Below, one piece after another: positions 42,913-52,197 of a stretch of 55,520 nucleotides of DNA (positions are counted from its first letter, which is position 1; each line of letters opens with the position of its first letter). The notes below the pieces were generated by a model. That model did no database searches. It was not told where the DNA came from and saw only the letters and a program-made list of their open reading frames with translations. Source of the stretch: an uncultured Hyphomonadaceae bacterium (GTDB lineage: Bacteria; Pseudomonadota; Alphaproteobacteria; Caulobacterales; Hyphomonadaceae); NCBI GenBank assembly GCA_938084575.1, contig CALKFG010000008.1, positions 1-55,520 of the forward strand, read 5' to 3'. The position numbers and the translations under genes are program-made.

Positions 42913-44373
42913 CTAATCCTCTGTCTCGAGGCGGGCGGCCCGAAGCGCGCTGCGCCGGGTCTTGCCGGCATCGTCGCGCAGGGGGGCGGTGACGACTTCC
43001 AGCGATTTCGGGATCTTGTAGGTGACAAGCCGCTCGCGCAGGTGCGCCGTCAGCGCCGGTTCGTCCAGGACGCCCCCGGGCACATCGACAATTGCGTGCA
43101 GGCGCGCGCCCATGTCTTCGTCCGGCAAGCCGATGACGGCGGAGCTGCGCACCCCCGGAAAAGCGTCGAGCGCGGCCTCGATCTCGGCGGGATAGATGTT
43201 CGCGCCGCCGACAATGACCATGTCCGACTTGCGGTCGGTGAGATAGAGGTAGCCGTCCGGGTCCATCCACCCCATGTCGCCGAGGCTTTCCCACCCCCCG
43301 TCGATCGCCCGGGGTTCGGCGCCGAGATAGTAATAACTCGTTCCCGCGCCGGCGAGCGGCCGGATAAAGACTTCGCCGACCTCGCCTGGCGGCAGGGTTT
43401 CGCCTGTATCGCCGACAATCTTCATTTCGCACGTGTCGACGGCCCGCCCGACCGAGCCGCGATGGGTCAGCCATTCGGTCCCCTGTATCGTGGTCGATCC
43501 CTGTCCCTCCGTGCCGCCATACAGTTCCCAGATCACCTCCGGACCGAGCCAGTCTATGAACGCCTGCTTGAGCCAGGGAGGACAGGGGGCCGCCAGATGC
43601 CAGAGTGCGCTGAGGCTGGACAGGTCATAGGAGTCCCGCACCTCCGGCGGCAGGGCCCAGATCCGGCGCATCATGGTCGGCACCATATAAGCCGTTTCGA
43701 GCTTGAGGCGGTCGATCAGCTGCAGCGTTGTCTCAGCATCGAACCGGGTCGTCACCGCGACGCTGGCACCCTTGAACAGCGCAACCATCGCCCAGAGGAA
43801 GGGGCCGTTATGATACAGCGGACCGGGAATCAGCATTGAGCCGCGGGTGCGGATCTCCAGATAATCCTGCGCGGTGTCCCATGCCGCCGGCGCTTTCGAG
43901 ACAATCAGCTTTGGACGTCCGGTCGATCCGCCGGACGTCATTGCCTTGAGGGATGTGGATGTCTGCTCCGGCAGGGCGGTGTCGGACAGGCCCGGATCAG
44001 GCATGAATCCGGCCGGCACAGACGGCGTTGGCGCATAGGTGCCGTCGTCAACGCCGACCACGAGGGCCGGCTTGGCCAGGTCAATAATCTGGTCGCGTTC
44101 AAGCCGGGGCAGGCGGGATGAGACCGGTTGCGGTGTCGCGCCGAGCTTCCAGGTGGCAAAGCAGGCCTCGAAAAAAGCGATGCCATTGGGCAGCGCGATG
44201 GTAACAAAATCATCGGCTTTGACGCCGCGCGCGGCATAGGCCCGCGCCAGCCTGTTGGTCCGGCGTTCAAGCGCCCGCCAGCTGATCTGGTCGCCCTCAT
44301 GATCGATGGCGAACCGGTCCGGCTGCTGGTCGGCCCAGAAGGCCAGAATGCGCGACAGCGAAATGATTGGCAT
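42913..44373 (-). CDS. AMP-dependent acyl-CoA synthetase/ligase
   Basis: 486-residue ANL enzyme, slightly short for FadD. AMP-binding motif MTSGGSTGRPKLIVSK (about residues 144-159), YGGTEGQGSTTI (A5 region), GDMGWMDPDGYLYLTDRKSD (A7-A8), and a C-terminal GKTRRSAL in place of the usual PRTxxGK lysine segment. It makes acyl-CoA or aryl-CoA from a carboxylic acid and ATP. It starts at ATG 44373. It stands opposite to the DUF885 lipoprotein gene. The substrate is unknown. Confidence 0.88.
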   Translation of the reverse strand: MPIISLSRILAFWADQQPDRFAIDHEGDQISWRALERRTNRLARAYAARGVKADDFVTIALPNGIAFFEACFATWKLGATPQPVSSRLPRLERDQIIDLAKPALVVGVDDGTYAPTPSVPAGFMPDPGLSDTALPEQTSTSLKAMTSGGSTGRPKLIVSKAPAAWDTAQDYLEIRTRGSMLIPGPLYHNGPFLWAMVALFKGASVAVTTRFDAETTLQLIDRLKLETAYMVPTMMRRIWALPPEVRDSYDLSSLSALWHLAAPCPPWLKQAFIDWLGPEVIWELYGGTEGQGSTTIQGTEWLTHRGSVGRAVDTCEMKIVGDTGETLPPGEVGEVFIRPLAGAGTSYYYLGAEPRAIDGGWESLGDMGWMDPDGYLYLTDRKSDMVIVGGANIYPAEIEAALDAFPGVRSSAVIGLPDEDMGARLHAIVDVPGGVLDEPALTAHLRERLVTYKIPKSLEVVTAPLRDDAGKTRRSALRAARLETED

Positions 44374-44617
44374 AAGCCCGTCCCCCCATGGATGGTGTCA
44401 GCAAGACGCCAAGCTTGGTGCAGGACGGCCGGAATAACAAGCAGGCTGTGGGGCTGCCGGGTGTCAGCTGAGCCCCCTGGGCGGGGCGGCCATATCTGAC
44501 CCCGTCTTCTGACGCCGACCGCGTCCATGATCCGGTGACTTCGGCTCTTGCCGCTTTGTGCAAAACCTGCTTTCTTGCCGTTTAACGATAAATCTAAGGT
44601 CTGGGAGACCACTGGTC

Positions 44618-46522
44618 ATGCGACGAAATCTGATACTGCTCACCGCCCTGGCGACCGTGCTGACACTGGCATCCTGCGATATTGTGCGGGCACCAAACGC
44701 GGCGCAATCAGAGGCCGCAGCCGGCGGGGTCGAAATCGCGGCAGCCCCGGGCGCGGACGAGATTGCGGCTGAAACAGCCCGGCTGAATGCCTGGTTTGAA
44801 GACAAGTATGAGGCGGAAGTCCTGCAAAGCCCGATCCAGCTGACCTTTCTGGGGCGCGATGAACGTCAGGGCGAGATCGATGACTTTTCTGAATCGGCCC
44901 TTGATGCCCAGCTTGAACGGTCGCGTGCGAATCTGGCGGAGCTGCGGGCCGCGATCGATTATGACAAGCTGACGCCGGCGGCGAGGATCTCTTACGACCT
45001 CTGGGTGTATCAGGCCGAACGCGGCGAGGCGGCGGATCAGTTCCGGTATAATGACTATGTTTTCAACCAGATGCAGGCTGTTCACAGTTTCTTCCCGCAA
45101 CTGCTGATCGCGTTTCATAAAGTCGTCGATGGCGCGGATATGGACAATTACCTGCGGCGCATCTCGGGCAGCGCGCGTGCGCTGGACCAGCTGATCGAGG
45201 GCTCGAAGAAGGTCGCCGGCCAGGGTGTCCGGCCCCCTTATTTTGCCTTTGATGCGGTGATCGAGGAAGCGCAGAAGATCATCACGGGCGCGCCCTTCGA
45301 CGACAGCGGTGCAGACAGTGATATCTGGGCCGACGCCCAGGCCAAGATTGCCAGCCTGGTCAGCCAGGGCGCGATTGACCAGGCCAAAGCCGACCAGCTG
45401 ACGGCGGATATTCGCACCGCTCTGGTCGAGGAATGGCAACCCGCTTATCAGCGCCTGATCGCCTGGCAGGAGGAAGACAAAGCCAATGCCGCACCCGAGG
45501 CCGCAGGTGTCAGCGCGCTGCCCAATGGGATCGCTTATTATAATGAACGCCTTGCCAACCACACCACCACGACCCTGACCGCAGACGAGATCCACGACAT
45601 CGGCCTGGCCGAGGTCGCGCGGCTGCGCACGGAGATGGAAGCCATCCAGGCCGATTTTGGTTTTGAGGGGTCGCTTCAGGACTTCTTTGTCTTCCTGCGG
45701 GACACCAAGGATGATGACCGGCTGTACTATCCCGACACGGATGAAGGGCGCCAGGGCTATATTGAGGATGCGACCGCAGCGATTGAGCGCATCAAGACGG
45801 CGCTGCCGGACTATTTCGGCATTCTGCCAAAAGCCGACATGGTGGTGAAGCGGGTCGAACCCTTCCGCGAACAGGCTGGCGCCGCCCAGCATTATTTCCC
45901 GTCAACGCCAGATGGATCGCGACCCGGCGTGTACTATGCGCATCTGTCTGACATGACGGCGATGCCAAAGCGCGAGCTGGAGGTGATTGCCTATCATGAG
46001 GGCCTGCCCGGCCACCATATGCAGATTGCGATCCAGCAGGAGCTGGACGCGGTGCCGACCTTCCGCACCCAGGCCGGCGTCACCGCTTACAGCGAAGGCT
46101 GGGGGCTGTATTCAGAGTGGCTGGCGATTGAGATGCCGGGCACCTATCAGGACCCGCTGTCGCGCTTTGGGCGTGCGGGGTCGGAAATCTGGCGGGCCAT
46201 TCGCCTCGTCGTGGATACCGGCCTGCATGCCAAAGGCTGGAGCGAAGATGAGGCGGTCCGGTATTTCATGGCCAACTCGGCCATTACCGGAGCTCAGGCC
46301 CGCTCGGAAGTGCGCCGCTATCTGGTGATGCCGGGGCAGGCGACGAGTTACAAAGTCGGTATGCTGAAAATCCAGCAATTGCGTCGCAAGGCGGAAGCCG
46401 AGCTTGGCGAGGCGTTCGATATCCGGGCCTTCCATGACACCATTCTTGGCGGCGGTGCCTTGCCTCTCGCGATCCTTGAACGCCGGGTCGATGAGTGGAT
46501 TGCGCAGGTTCAGGCGGGCTGA
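44618..46522 (+). CDS. DUF885 family lipoprotein, putative metallopeptidase
   Basis: 634 residues from ATG 44618 (GGGAGA upstream). Signal peptide with lipobox LASC, so it is lipid-anchored. The catalytic-type motif is YHEGLPGHHMQ, followed by AYSEGWGLYSEWLA, both hallmarks of the DUF885 family related to gluzincin peptidases. The long helical body (RISYDLWVYQAERGEAADQF) fits. It probably cleaves peptides in the periplasm. A clear terminator follows at 46552-46590. Confidence 0.9.
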   Translation: MRRNLILLTALATVLTLASCDIVRAPNAAQSEAAAGGVEIAAAPGADEIAAETARLNAWFEDKYEAEVLQSPIQLTFLGRDERQGEIDDFSESALDAQLERSRANLAELRAAIDYDKLTPAARISYDLWVYQAERGEAADQFRYNDYVFNQMQAVHSFFPQLLIAFHKVVDGADMDNYLRRISGSARALDQLIEGSKKVAGQGVRPPYFAFDAVIEEAQKIITGAPFDDSGADSDIWADAQAKIASLVSQGAIDQAKADQLTADIRTALVEEWQPAYQRLIAWQEEDKANAAPEAAGVSALPNGIAYYNERLANHTTTTLTADEIHDIGLAEVARLRTEMEAIQADFGFEGSLQDFFVFLRDTKDDDRLYYPDTDEGRQGYIEDATAAIERIKTALPDYFGILPKADMVVKRVEPFREQAGAAQHYFPSTPDGSRPGVYYAHLSDMTAMPKRELEVIAYHEGLPGHHMQIAIQQELDAVPTFRTQAGVTAYSEGWGLYSEWLAIEMPGTYQDPLSRFGRAGSEIWRAIRLVVDTGLHAKGWSEDEAVRYFMANSAITGAQARSEVRRYLVMPGQATSYKVGMLKIQQLRRKAEAELGEAFDIRAFHDTILGGGALPLAILERRVDEWIAQVQAG

Positions 46523-46551
46523 GCGGCCCTATCCGCTGCAGGCATAACCGA

Positions 46552-46590
46552 ACCGGATGTCAGCCGCCAGCTGGCGTCCGGTTTCTCTCT
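46552..46590 (+). terminator. Intrinsic terminator of the DUF885 gene
   Basis: ACCGGATGTCAGC (46552-46564) pairs with GCTGGCGTCCGGT (46570-46582) over 13 bp with two G-U pairs and the loop CGCCA. TTCTCTCT follows. Confidence 0.7.
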
Positions 46591-46748
46591 CCGGGTCCGT
46601 CATTTGCCGTCTGTCCAGGAAGGGACCTGATGGCCACCGGATATCAGACACCCGGTGCCAGACAGGGCAGGCGCCATCACAGCAGGACCCGTCGCCATGG
46701 CCTGACCGCCTGATGGTGCAGGGTCTGGTGGGTGCGATCTTGCCTCTC

Positions 46749-47297
46749 TCAGCTACGGTTTTGATCCAGCGTGATCCGACCGGCGCCTTCTTCGGCGAGC
46801 TGCCTCAATTTCGAGATCGTAAGCGTGTGCTTATTGTCTCTTTTTGAGTAGCGGGCATGCTTCAGAACGTCCGAAAAATCGCCATAGTAAATTTCTTCCC
46901 ACTCGCCTTCGGCATCGACCTTAATCACCAACATCAGGTCAGCTGTGCCTCTAAAGCCGATCATGTTTGCCGCATGATTTGCTTTTATTTGGACGGATTT
47001 GCCAGCAGGGGTAACGGCATCATACCCATTTGCGCCAGCGGGAGCTTTTGTGAGGCCGTAATGTTCTATGCAAACAAATTCACCATGGTCGCCAAGCAGG
47101 TTTCCAAGTCCTGCACACTTGAATCCAGGCGCTAACGCCCGAAGCGCATTTTGAGCTGAAAAGAGTGTTGATAAAACATGTTTGATCGCGTCCGAGCGTT
47201 GCGTGCTGTCCAAGCTTAATCCCCCCAATCTTGTATGAAGAGGCTCGCAAACGCATGTCTGTTGCGGTTTGTTCAGCTTTTTTGAGGTCTTCCCCAT
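46749..47297 (-). CDS. DUF6998-like protein with nuclease-type QIKA motif
   Basis: 182 residues from ATG 47297. The central part GDHGEFVCIEHYGL, GYDAVTPAGKSVQIKA resembles proteins with a restriction-endonuclase-like fold in which E and QxK form the metal site, as in DUF6998. The surrounding DNA is visibly AT-richer than its neighbours, and no partner gene is adjacent, so it may be a stray acquired gene. It could also be a non-catalytic member. The assignment is by motif only. Confidence 0.6.
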   Translation of the reverse strand: MGKTSKKLNKPQQTCVCEPLHTRLGGLSLDSTQRSDAIKHVLSTLFSAQNALRALAPGFKCAGLGNLLGDHGEFVCIEHYGLTKAPAGANGYDAVTPAGKSVQIKANHAANMIGFRGTADLMLVIKVDAEGEWEEIYYGDFSDVLKHARYSKRDNKHTLTISKLRQLAEEGAGRITLDQNRS

Positions 47298-47478
47298 TGC
47301 CCGGCTGATTTTCTGGATGTCTTGGCGAAAAACCAGGAGGTGCCCATCAGCTGAATGGCCTGACTATTGGCACGCCCTCAGCGTCATCATCTGGCATGGG
47401 GGAACAAACGTCTTGCCGCTTTCGCCGTCTGTGCCATGTCTTGTCTGGTCGAACCTTTAATCTCAAGAGAGGCCCGCC

Positions 47479-48375
47479 ATGTGTGACGACACCACCGACC
47501 GCGAATTGGAGGCCGATCTCAAGCACAGGGCCATGACCCGGCGCAGCTTTACGGTCAGCGCGTCGGCCGCTCTGGCGGCAACCGCTTTGCGGCCCTCTGC
47601 CCAGGCGGCGCCTGTCGCTGGGGCCCATGACATCACGGAAACGGATGTTCTTATCCCGACGCCGGACGGCCAGATGGATGCCCTGTTTCTCCATCCGACA
47701 GAGGGGGCGCATGCCGCTGTGATCATGTGGCCGGACATTCACGGTGTGCGTCCTGCCTTTTTTGATATGGCACGGCGACTGGCCGGGGCCGGCTACAGCG
47801 TTGTCGCGGTCAATCCGTATTACCGTTCACATACAGGCCGCCTGTTCGAGGACGGCATGAGCTCTGGGGACCCCGGCGGGCGGGCCCGGCTTGGTCCGCA
47901 TTATCAGTTGCTGTCGCCATCGACCGTGGGCCCCGACGCCGTCGCGCTTGTGGCCTGGCTGGATGATCAGGCCGCTGTTGATCGCAGGCGCGGGATTGGT
48001 GCCGTCGGGTTCTGCATGACGGGGTCATGGACGCTGCGCGCGGCGGCAGCGGTTCCGGGCCGGATCACGGCCCCGGTCTCGTTCCATGGTGGGGGTCTGG
48101 TCAGCGAGGCGGACGACAGCCCGCACCGCCTGGCGGATCAGATCAGGGGCGGCGTTCTGATTGCCATCGCCGGGAATGATCACAACCGCGATCCGGGCGC
48201 ACGGGCGGCCTTGGTCTCGGCCTTCGATGCGGCCGGGGTGCCTGCCGAGATCGACGTCTATGCTGACGCGATGCATGGCTGGGTGCCGACCGACTCCCGT
48301 GCGCATCATCCGGAACAGGCCGACCGCGCCTGGGCGCGCATGCTGGCCCTGTTCCAGAGGGAGCTCTCTTCCTAG
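47479..48375 (+). CDS. Tat-exported dienelactone hydrolase family protein
   Basis: 298 residues. The N-terminus carries a twin-arginine signal (MTRRSFTVSASAALAATA, residues about 19-36), preceded by a polar stretch, so export in folded form is likely. The alpha/beta hydrolase core shows MWPDIHGVR, the nucleophile motif GFCMTG with Cys in place of Ser as in dienelactone hydrolases, and the histidine in DAMHGWVP. It may open lactones from ring cleavage or act on another ester. It starts at ATG 47479, or possibly downstream near the Tat motif (ATG 47533). Confidence 0.86.
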   Translation: MCDDTTDRELEADLKHRAMTRRSFTVSASAALAATALRPSAQAAPVAGAHDITETDVLIPTPDGQMDALFLHPTEGAHAAVIMWPDIHGVRPAFFDMARRLAGAGYSVVAVNPYYRSHTGRLFEDGMSSGDPGGRARLGPHYQLLSPSTVGPDAVALVAWLDDQAAVDRRRGIGAVGFCMTGSWTLRAAAAVPGRITAPVSFHGGGLVSEADDSPHRLADQIRGGVLIAIAGNDHNRDPGARAALVSAFDAAGVPAEIDVYADAMHGWVPTDSRAHHPEQADRAWARMLALFQRELSS

Positions 48376-48871
48376 CCCCACCGCCCGGGCCGGTGTCAAC
48401 TGACACATGGCGCATGGAAGGCGGTCGCCGCGACCTCGCATAGCTGGGGTGAGGGCCCCCGCCGGCGGCGCTGGCGGTGCACACCCCCCGCTCAGGCGCG
48501 TTCTGACGTGACGGCCCGCAGACTACCTTCTTTTCGAATTATAGGGGATCTGGCGGGTAGCAGGTCTGGCACCAGCCACTGGGCATCAACGGGCGTGCCT
48601 TTCCCGCCCATTGTACCCAATGTTTACCCAAGGGGGGCTTTGGCGGGTTGATGTGGTCTGACGCCAAATTTGACCGCCTTCCGAAGAAGTCTATCCCCGC
48701 AGCAACTTGCAATCTGTGCAGTGTCCTGATCGGCCAGTTTTGAAAGGTCGAGGGAAGGTGCAGCGACTTGTTAGGGCTGCTTTCCTATGAGCTACCAGAA
48801 AGAAGGAGTTCGATTCTTGCATGCCTTTGCTCAGCCGTCTCTAACTTAAAGCGATGGATAAGGGGGATTAT
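48376..48871. other. Intergenic region at the left edge of the accessory block
   Basis: No supported gene. It holds repeat copy A (48591-48631) and the probable promoter of the PEGA lipoprotein gene. Composition turns AT-richer toward its right end. Confidence 0.5.
48591..48631 (+). repeat. Imperfect direct repeat, copy A (possible att-like site)
   Basis: It matches 54681-54721 at 36 of 41 positions, including the identical 10-mers GGGCGTGCCT and TGTTTACCCA. The pair brackets about 6.1 kb of accessory genes. A further GACGCCA match occurs 30 bp to the right in both. Confidence 0.65.
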
Positions 48872-49303
48872 ATGAACACACGTCTATTTATGGCCGTTTC
48901 GGCGGCCTGCCTGATGGCGACCGGCTGCGCCACAGTTACCAGAGGGTCTAATGAAGTATTTGTTGTGGAGAGTGATCCGCCGGGGGCGGCGGTTCAGCTC
49001 TCTAACGGCATGAGATGCACGGCAACGCCTTGCTCTTTCAAGGTGCCTAGAAAAGAGAATCTTCAGGTTACGGTCAGCATGGATGGTTATGAGACTTCCC
49101 GGCATAATGTTCAGACGCAAGTTTCCGGAGGGGGCGGCGCCGCGATGGCCGGTAATGTTATCCTCGGAGGGCTGATCGGGGCCGGCGTCGACGCTGCAAC
49201 AGGAGCCATGCTTGAGCACAAGCCCAATCCCTTGGTCGTTACATTGCGTCCAGTGGCGAAAGAAGAAGAGATCGAGACGGAGCCCTCTGACGCGATTAGC
49301 TAG
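48872..49303 (+). CDS. PEGA-domain-like lipoprotein
   Basis: 143 residues from ATG 48872 (AGGGGGA RBS). Signal peptide with lipobox ATGC. The segment VVESDPPGAAVQLSNG, then CTATPCSFKVPRKENLQVTV and DGYE, is the PEGA-like repeat seen in surface lipoproteins. A Gly/Ala-rich membrane-like stretch follows (GNVILGGLIGAGVDAATG). The role is probably structural in the envelope. It ends at a clear terminator into whose T-run the IS element is inserted. Confidence 0.8.
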   Translation: MNTRLFMAVSAACLMATGCATVTRGSNEVFVVESDPPGAAVQLSNGMRCTATPCSFKVPRKENLQVTVSMDGYETSRHNVQTQVSGGGGAAMAGNVILGGLIGAGVDAATGAMLEHKPNPLVVTLRPVAKEEEIETEPSDAIS

Positions 49304-49328
49304 GCGTTGGCGAGTGAATGCGAAAGCT

Positions 49329-49359
49329 GGCTCATCCGCACTGTCGGGTGAGCCTTTTT
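49329..49359 (+). terminator. Intrinsic terminator abutting the IS left end
   Basis: GGCTCATCCG (49329-49338) pairs with CGGGTGAGCC (49345-49354), followed by TTTTT. The first base of the IS inverted repeat is the last T of the run. Confidence 0.8.
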
Positions 49360-49422
49360 GGAACTGTCCCGGTTTGATTCCGGCCTTGATAGACGATTAT
49401 CTATTATCAAGGAGATAGGACT

Positions 49423-49695
49423 ATGGGTCATAGACGCGGCGAAGACTTCCAGCGTGAGGCCGTCCGGCTTGCGCTGAGCAGCGGACTTTCACGTAAGCAG
49501 GTTGCGGCAGATTTGGGCATCGGGCTTTCGACACTGGGCAAGTGGATTGCGACGCACCGAACCGAGGAGCGGTCAGATCTGCCATCGGCGGACCTTTTGA
49601 AGGAAGTCGAGCAACTGCGCCGAGAGAACCGCGTTCTGAAGGAGGAGCGGGATATCCTAAAAAAAGCGACGGCCTTCTTCGCAAGTCAGAAGTGA
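49423..49695 (+). CDS. IS3-family transposase OrfA
   Basis: 90 residues from ATG 49423 (AAGGAG RBS). Helix-turn-helix GLSRKQVAADLGIGLSTLGK followed by a leucine-zipper-like coiled coil (LLKEVEQLRRENRVLKEERD), the usual OrfA build. The frame ends at 49695; a slip of -1 on AAAAAAA (49659-49665) would lead into orfB and give the OrfAB transposase. Confidence 0.92.
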   Translation: MGHRRGEDFQREAVRLALSSGLSRKQVAADLGIGLSTLGKWIATHRTEERSDLPSADLLKEVEQLRRENRVLKEERDILKKATAFFASQK

Positions 49696-50595
49696 AGCGG
49701 TTCGCCTTCATTGATGCTTGGAAGAAGGTCTGGTCGATTGAACAGATGTGCCGTGTGTTGAAGGTGACATCGCGGGGCTTTCGCGCCTGGCGGTCGCGTC
49801 CGATGGGCACGCGCCAGCGCAAGGACCTTGAGATCCTGGCGCATATCCGTGAGCAGCACAGTCTTGCGCTCGGCAGTTATGGCCGCCCGCGTATGACTGA
49901 AGAGCTAAAAGAACTTGGTCTTGCCGTCGGGCATCGGCGCGTTGGTCGGCTCATGAGGCAGAACGACATTCGTGTTGTGCGCACACGCAAGTTCAAGGCA
50001 ACGACTGATAGTAATCATCGGTTCAACATAGCGCCCAACCTGCTTGATCGAGATTTCTCTGCAAGCGCACCAAACCAGAAATGGGCCGGTGATATCTCGT
50101 TCGACGGGAAAATGATTCACTGGATCATTTTCTTTACCCGTCTCACTCTGGACCCGCGAGGGATGGCTCTATCTGGCCGTCATTCTCGATCTATATTCGA
50201 GGCGCTTAATCGGCTGGGCGGTCAGCAACCGGATGAAGAAAGACCTTGCTATTCGTGCACTGGATATGGCGATCAATCTGCGTCAGCCGCCACCAGGATG
50301 TATTCACCATACCGACCGCGGCAGCCAATATTGCAGCCATGATTATCAAAAGCGCCTGTGCCAGCAGGGCTTTCAAGTCTCGATGAGCAGCAAGGGAAAT
50401 TGCTACGATAACGCAGCCGTAGAGACTTTTTTCAAATCTCTGAAAGCCGAACTGATCTGGCGGCACACATGGACGACGCGGAGAGAAACTGAAGCCGCAC
50501 TCTTTCAGTATATCAATGGGTTCTACAATCCACGCCGACGACATTCAGCACTTGGATGGAAAAGCCCCTTGGCATTCGAACGAAAGGCAGCTTAA
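49692..50595 (+). pseudogene. IS3-family transposase OrfB, interrupted by a palindromic insertion
   Basis: The frame from GTG 49692 encodes the HTH_21 segment SYGRPRMTEELKELGL-like and the first catalytic aspartate in KWAGDIS (about 50090). At 50095-50141 about 46 extra bases shift the frame by +1. The second half resumes in another frame: WTREGWLYLAVILDLYSRR, HTDRGSQYCS (second D) and NCYDNAAVETFFKSLK (E), ending LAFERKAA at 50595. The DDE triad is therefore split between two frames and the copy is probably inactive. Confidence 0.9.
50103..50142. repeat. Short palindromic insertion (REP/MITE-like) inside orfB
   Basis: GACGGG (50103-50108) and AAAATGAT (50109-50116) pair with ATCATTTT (50124-50131) and CCCGTC (50137-50142), with loop TCACTGG and a bulge CTTTA. 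Possible target duplication TCTC at 50095-50098 and 50141-50144. It looks like a small palindromic element that can land in genes. Confidence 0.7.
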
Positions 50596-50775
50596 CTGAA
50601 ACTCAAGGTCGGAACGAAAGCGTGACAGGTCCATTCTTGAGCCGCGGTTTTCCCAAGCGAACTTAGGAGAATGATAAAGACCATAATGAGAGTACGCATT
50701 ATGCCTAAGTCCCTTTCCGGCCTGTTATAGAGAGTTCTACGGCCTACTCATGTCAAGATTTATCAAGGAGGTTCC

Positions 50776-51066
50776 GTGAGTGCCCCCAACTTGTCCATTT
50801 GGCACCATCTTCTTAAGAGGCCTGGCTTCATCCCTGCCATTTTAGCATTTTTGTGTTTCGGCTGTGTCTCGCCTCCAGCGTCGGATGAGACATGGGAAAA
50901 GATGCTTGGTTCTCCGGACGTTAAATTTGGGGGCGTCAAGCCGGACTTCTATCATGCCTATGATGAAAGCGCGCATTTTGAGAGCTCCTGCGAAGTGATT
51001 TCGCCGGACCGGGACCAGCTGCGGGCGGGGACACCGCTACAATGTGTAATTGACCGTGATCGCTAG
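50776..51066 (+). CDS. Small lipoprotein, unknown function
   Basis: 96 residues from GTG 50776, with an excellent AAGGAGGT RBS. Signal peptide with lipobox-like CFGC (AILAFLCFGC), so it is a predicted lipoprotein of about 70 mature residues. Two further cysteines (SSCEVI, LQCVID) could pair. I recognise no family. It is followed after 60 bp by the DUF418-like gene. Confidence 0.7.
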   Translation: MSAPNLSIWHHLLKRPGFIPAILAFLCFGCVSPPASDETWEKMLGSPDVKFGGVKPDFYHAYDESAHFESSCEVISPDRDQLRAGTPLQCVIDRDR

Positions 51067-51126
51067 TGTATCTGGGCTGGCAAACTGTCTGGCGACGACC
51101 AGCCAAATAAACCCGTTGCAAACCAG

Positions 51127-52197
51127 ATGGAAATGATGAAACAGACCCAGCGGCTCCCTATGAACAAACGCCTAGAAGGGCTCGATCTGGCGCGCTTCCT
51201 AGCTTTTGTCGGCATGGTCATCGTGAACTTCAAGGTCGTTATGGGGGCTGAAGGGGGGAGCGGTGTTATCAACCTGCTAACCAGTGCCCTCGAGGGGCGT
51301 GCAGCTGCCACTTTTGTTGTTCTTGCCGGCATAGGGCTTGGACTGGCGGGGCTGAAAGGGCTGGATCAGACGGTCTCTGTTACCATCAAACGTGCTGCAT
51401 TCCTGTTGATGATCGGCCTTTTGAATATGACGATCTTTGAGGCTGACATCCTGCATTACTATGGGTTCTACTTTCTGTTTGGCGTCTTTCTGTTACCCTT
51501 GGGCGTGCGGGCGCTGTTCGGGGTTCTTTTGGGTCTCAACATCGCTTTTATGGTCATGATCCTGACGTTGAACTATGATGCAGGCTGGAACTGGGATGAC
51601 TTAACCTACACCGGTTTCTGGACGCCTACAGGCTTCATTCGCAACCTGTTCTTCAACGGCTGGCATCCCGTTATCCCGTGGCTTGGGTTCCTGGTGTTCG
51701 GCATCATTCTCAGCCGTGTGTCTCTTTCCGAACGCGCGACCCAATGGAGACTCGTTCTTGGTGGTGTGATTGCCGTTGTCGTTGCTGAGGGCGTGAGCGC
51801 GTGGCTTGTCGCGAGTCTCGGACCGATTGACCCGGAACTCGTACTACTGGCATCCACGGTCCCCGTGCCGCCGATGCCGCTCTATACTCTTGCGGGTCTT
51901 GGCGCTGCCTGCGTTGTCGTGGGGGGCTGCCTGCTGTTCTCAGATAGTCTGAAGGCCGTGGGGGTTTTGCATCTACTGACCCCTGCAGGGCGGCAAACTC
52001 TGACGCTTTACATAGCCCATATTCTGGTTGGCATGGGGACGCTCGAAGCCCTGGGCATGCTTGGAGCGCAAACCGTCGCACAGGCGCTTGGAGCATCCCT
52101 ACTGTTCTGTTTCGCGGCAACGGTCTTCGCGCTGATCTGGGCGCGCTGGTTCAATCGTGGACCGATCGAAGCAATAATGCGAAAGGTGGCAGGCTAG
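51127..52197 (+). CDS. DUF418-like multi-pass membrane protein
   Basis: 356 residues, mostly membrane. It opens RLEGLDLARFLAFVGMVIVN, the typical DUF418/acyltransferase-like start with a conserved first helix. About ten hydrophobic helices follow. Conserved small loops such as GWHPVIPWLGFLVFGI and LTPAGRQTLTLYIAHI match DUF418 and related acetyltransferase-like proteins. It probably modifies or moves an envelope component; the substrate is unknown. It starts at ATG 51127 or at a downstream ATG (51163). Confidence 0.82.
   Translation: MEMMKQTQRLPMNKRLEGLDLARFLAFVGMVIVNFKVVMGAEGGSGVINLLTSALEGRAAATFVVLAGIGLGLAGLKGLDQTVSVTIKRAAFLLMIGLLNMTIFEADILHYYGFYFLFGVFLLPLGVRALFGVLLGLNIAFMVMILTLNYDAGWNWDDLTYTGFWTPTGFIRNLFFNGWHPVIPWLGFLVFGIILSRVSLSERATQWRLVLGGVIAVVVAEGVSAWLVASLGPIDPELVLLASTVPVPPMPLYTLAGLGAACVVVGGCLLFSDSLKAVGVLHLLTPAGRQTLTLYIAHILVGMGTLEALGMLGAQTVAQALGASLLFCFAATVFALIWARWFNRGPIEAIMRKVAG

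Larger units (their letters stand above)
49359..50633 (+). mobile_element. IS3-family insertion sequence with disrupted transposase
   Basis: A 1275-bp element. Terminal inverted repeats of 31 bp (49359-49389 and 50633-50603) match at 25 positions and begin TGGA-CTGTC. Inside are orfA and orfB in the -1 arrangement of IS3 elements, with the A-run 49659-49665 as the slip site. orfB is broken by a palindromic insertion. Flanks are TTT and TTC, so a clean target duplication is not seen. Confidence 0.9.
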
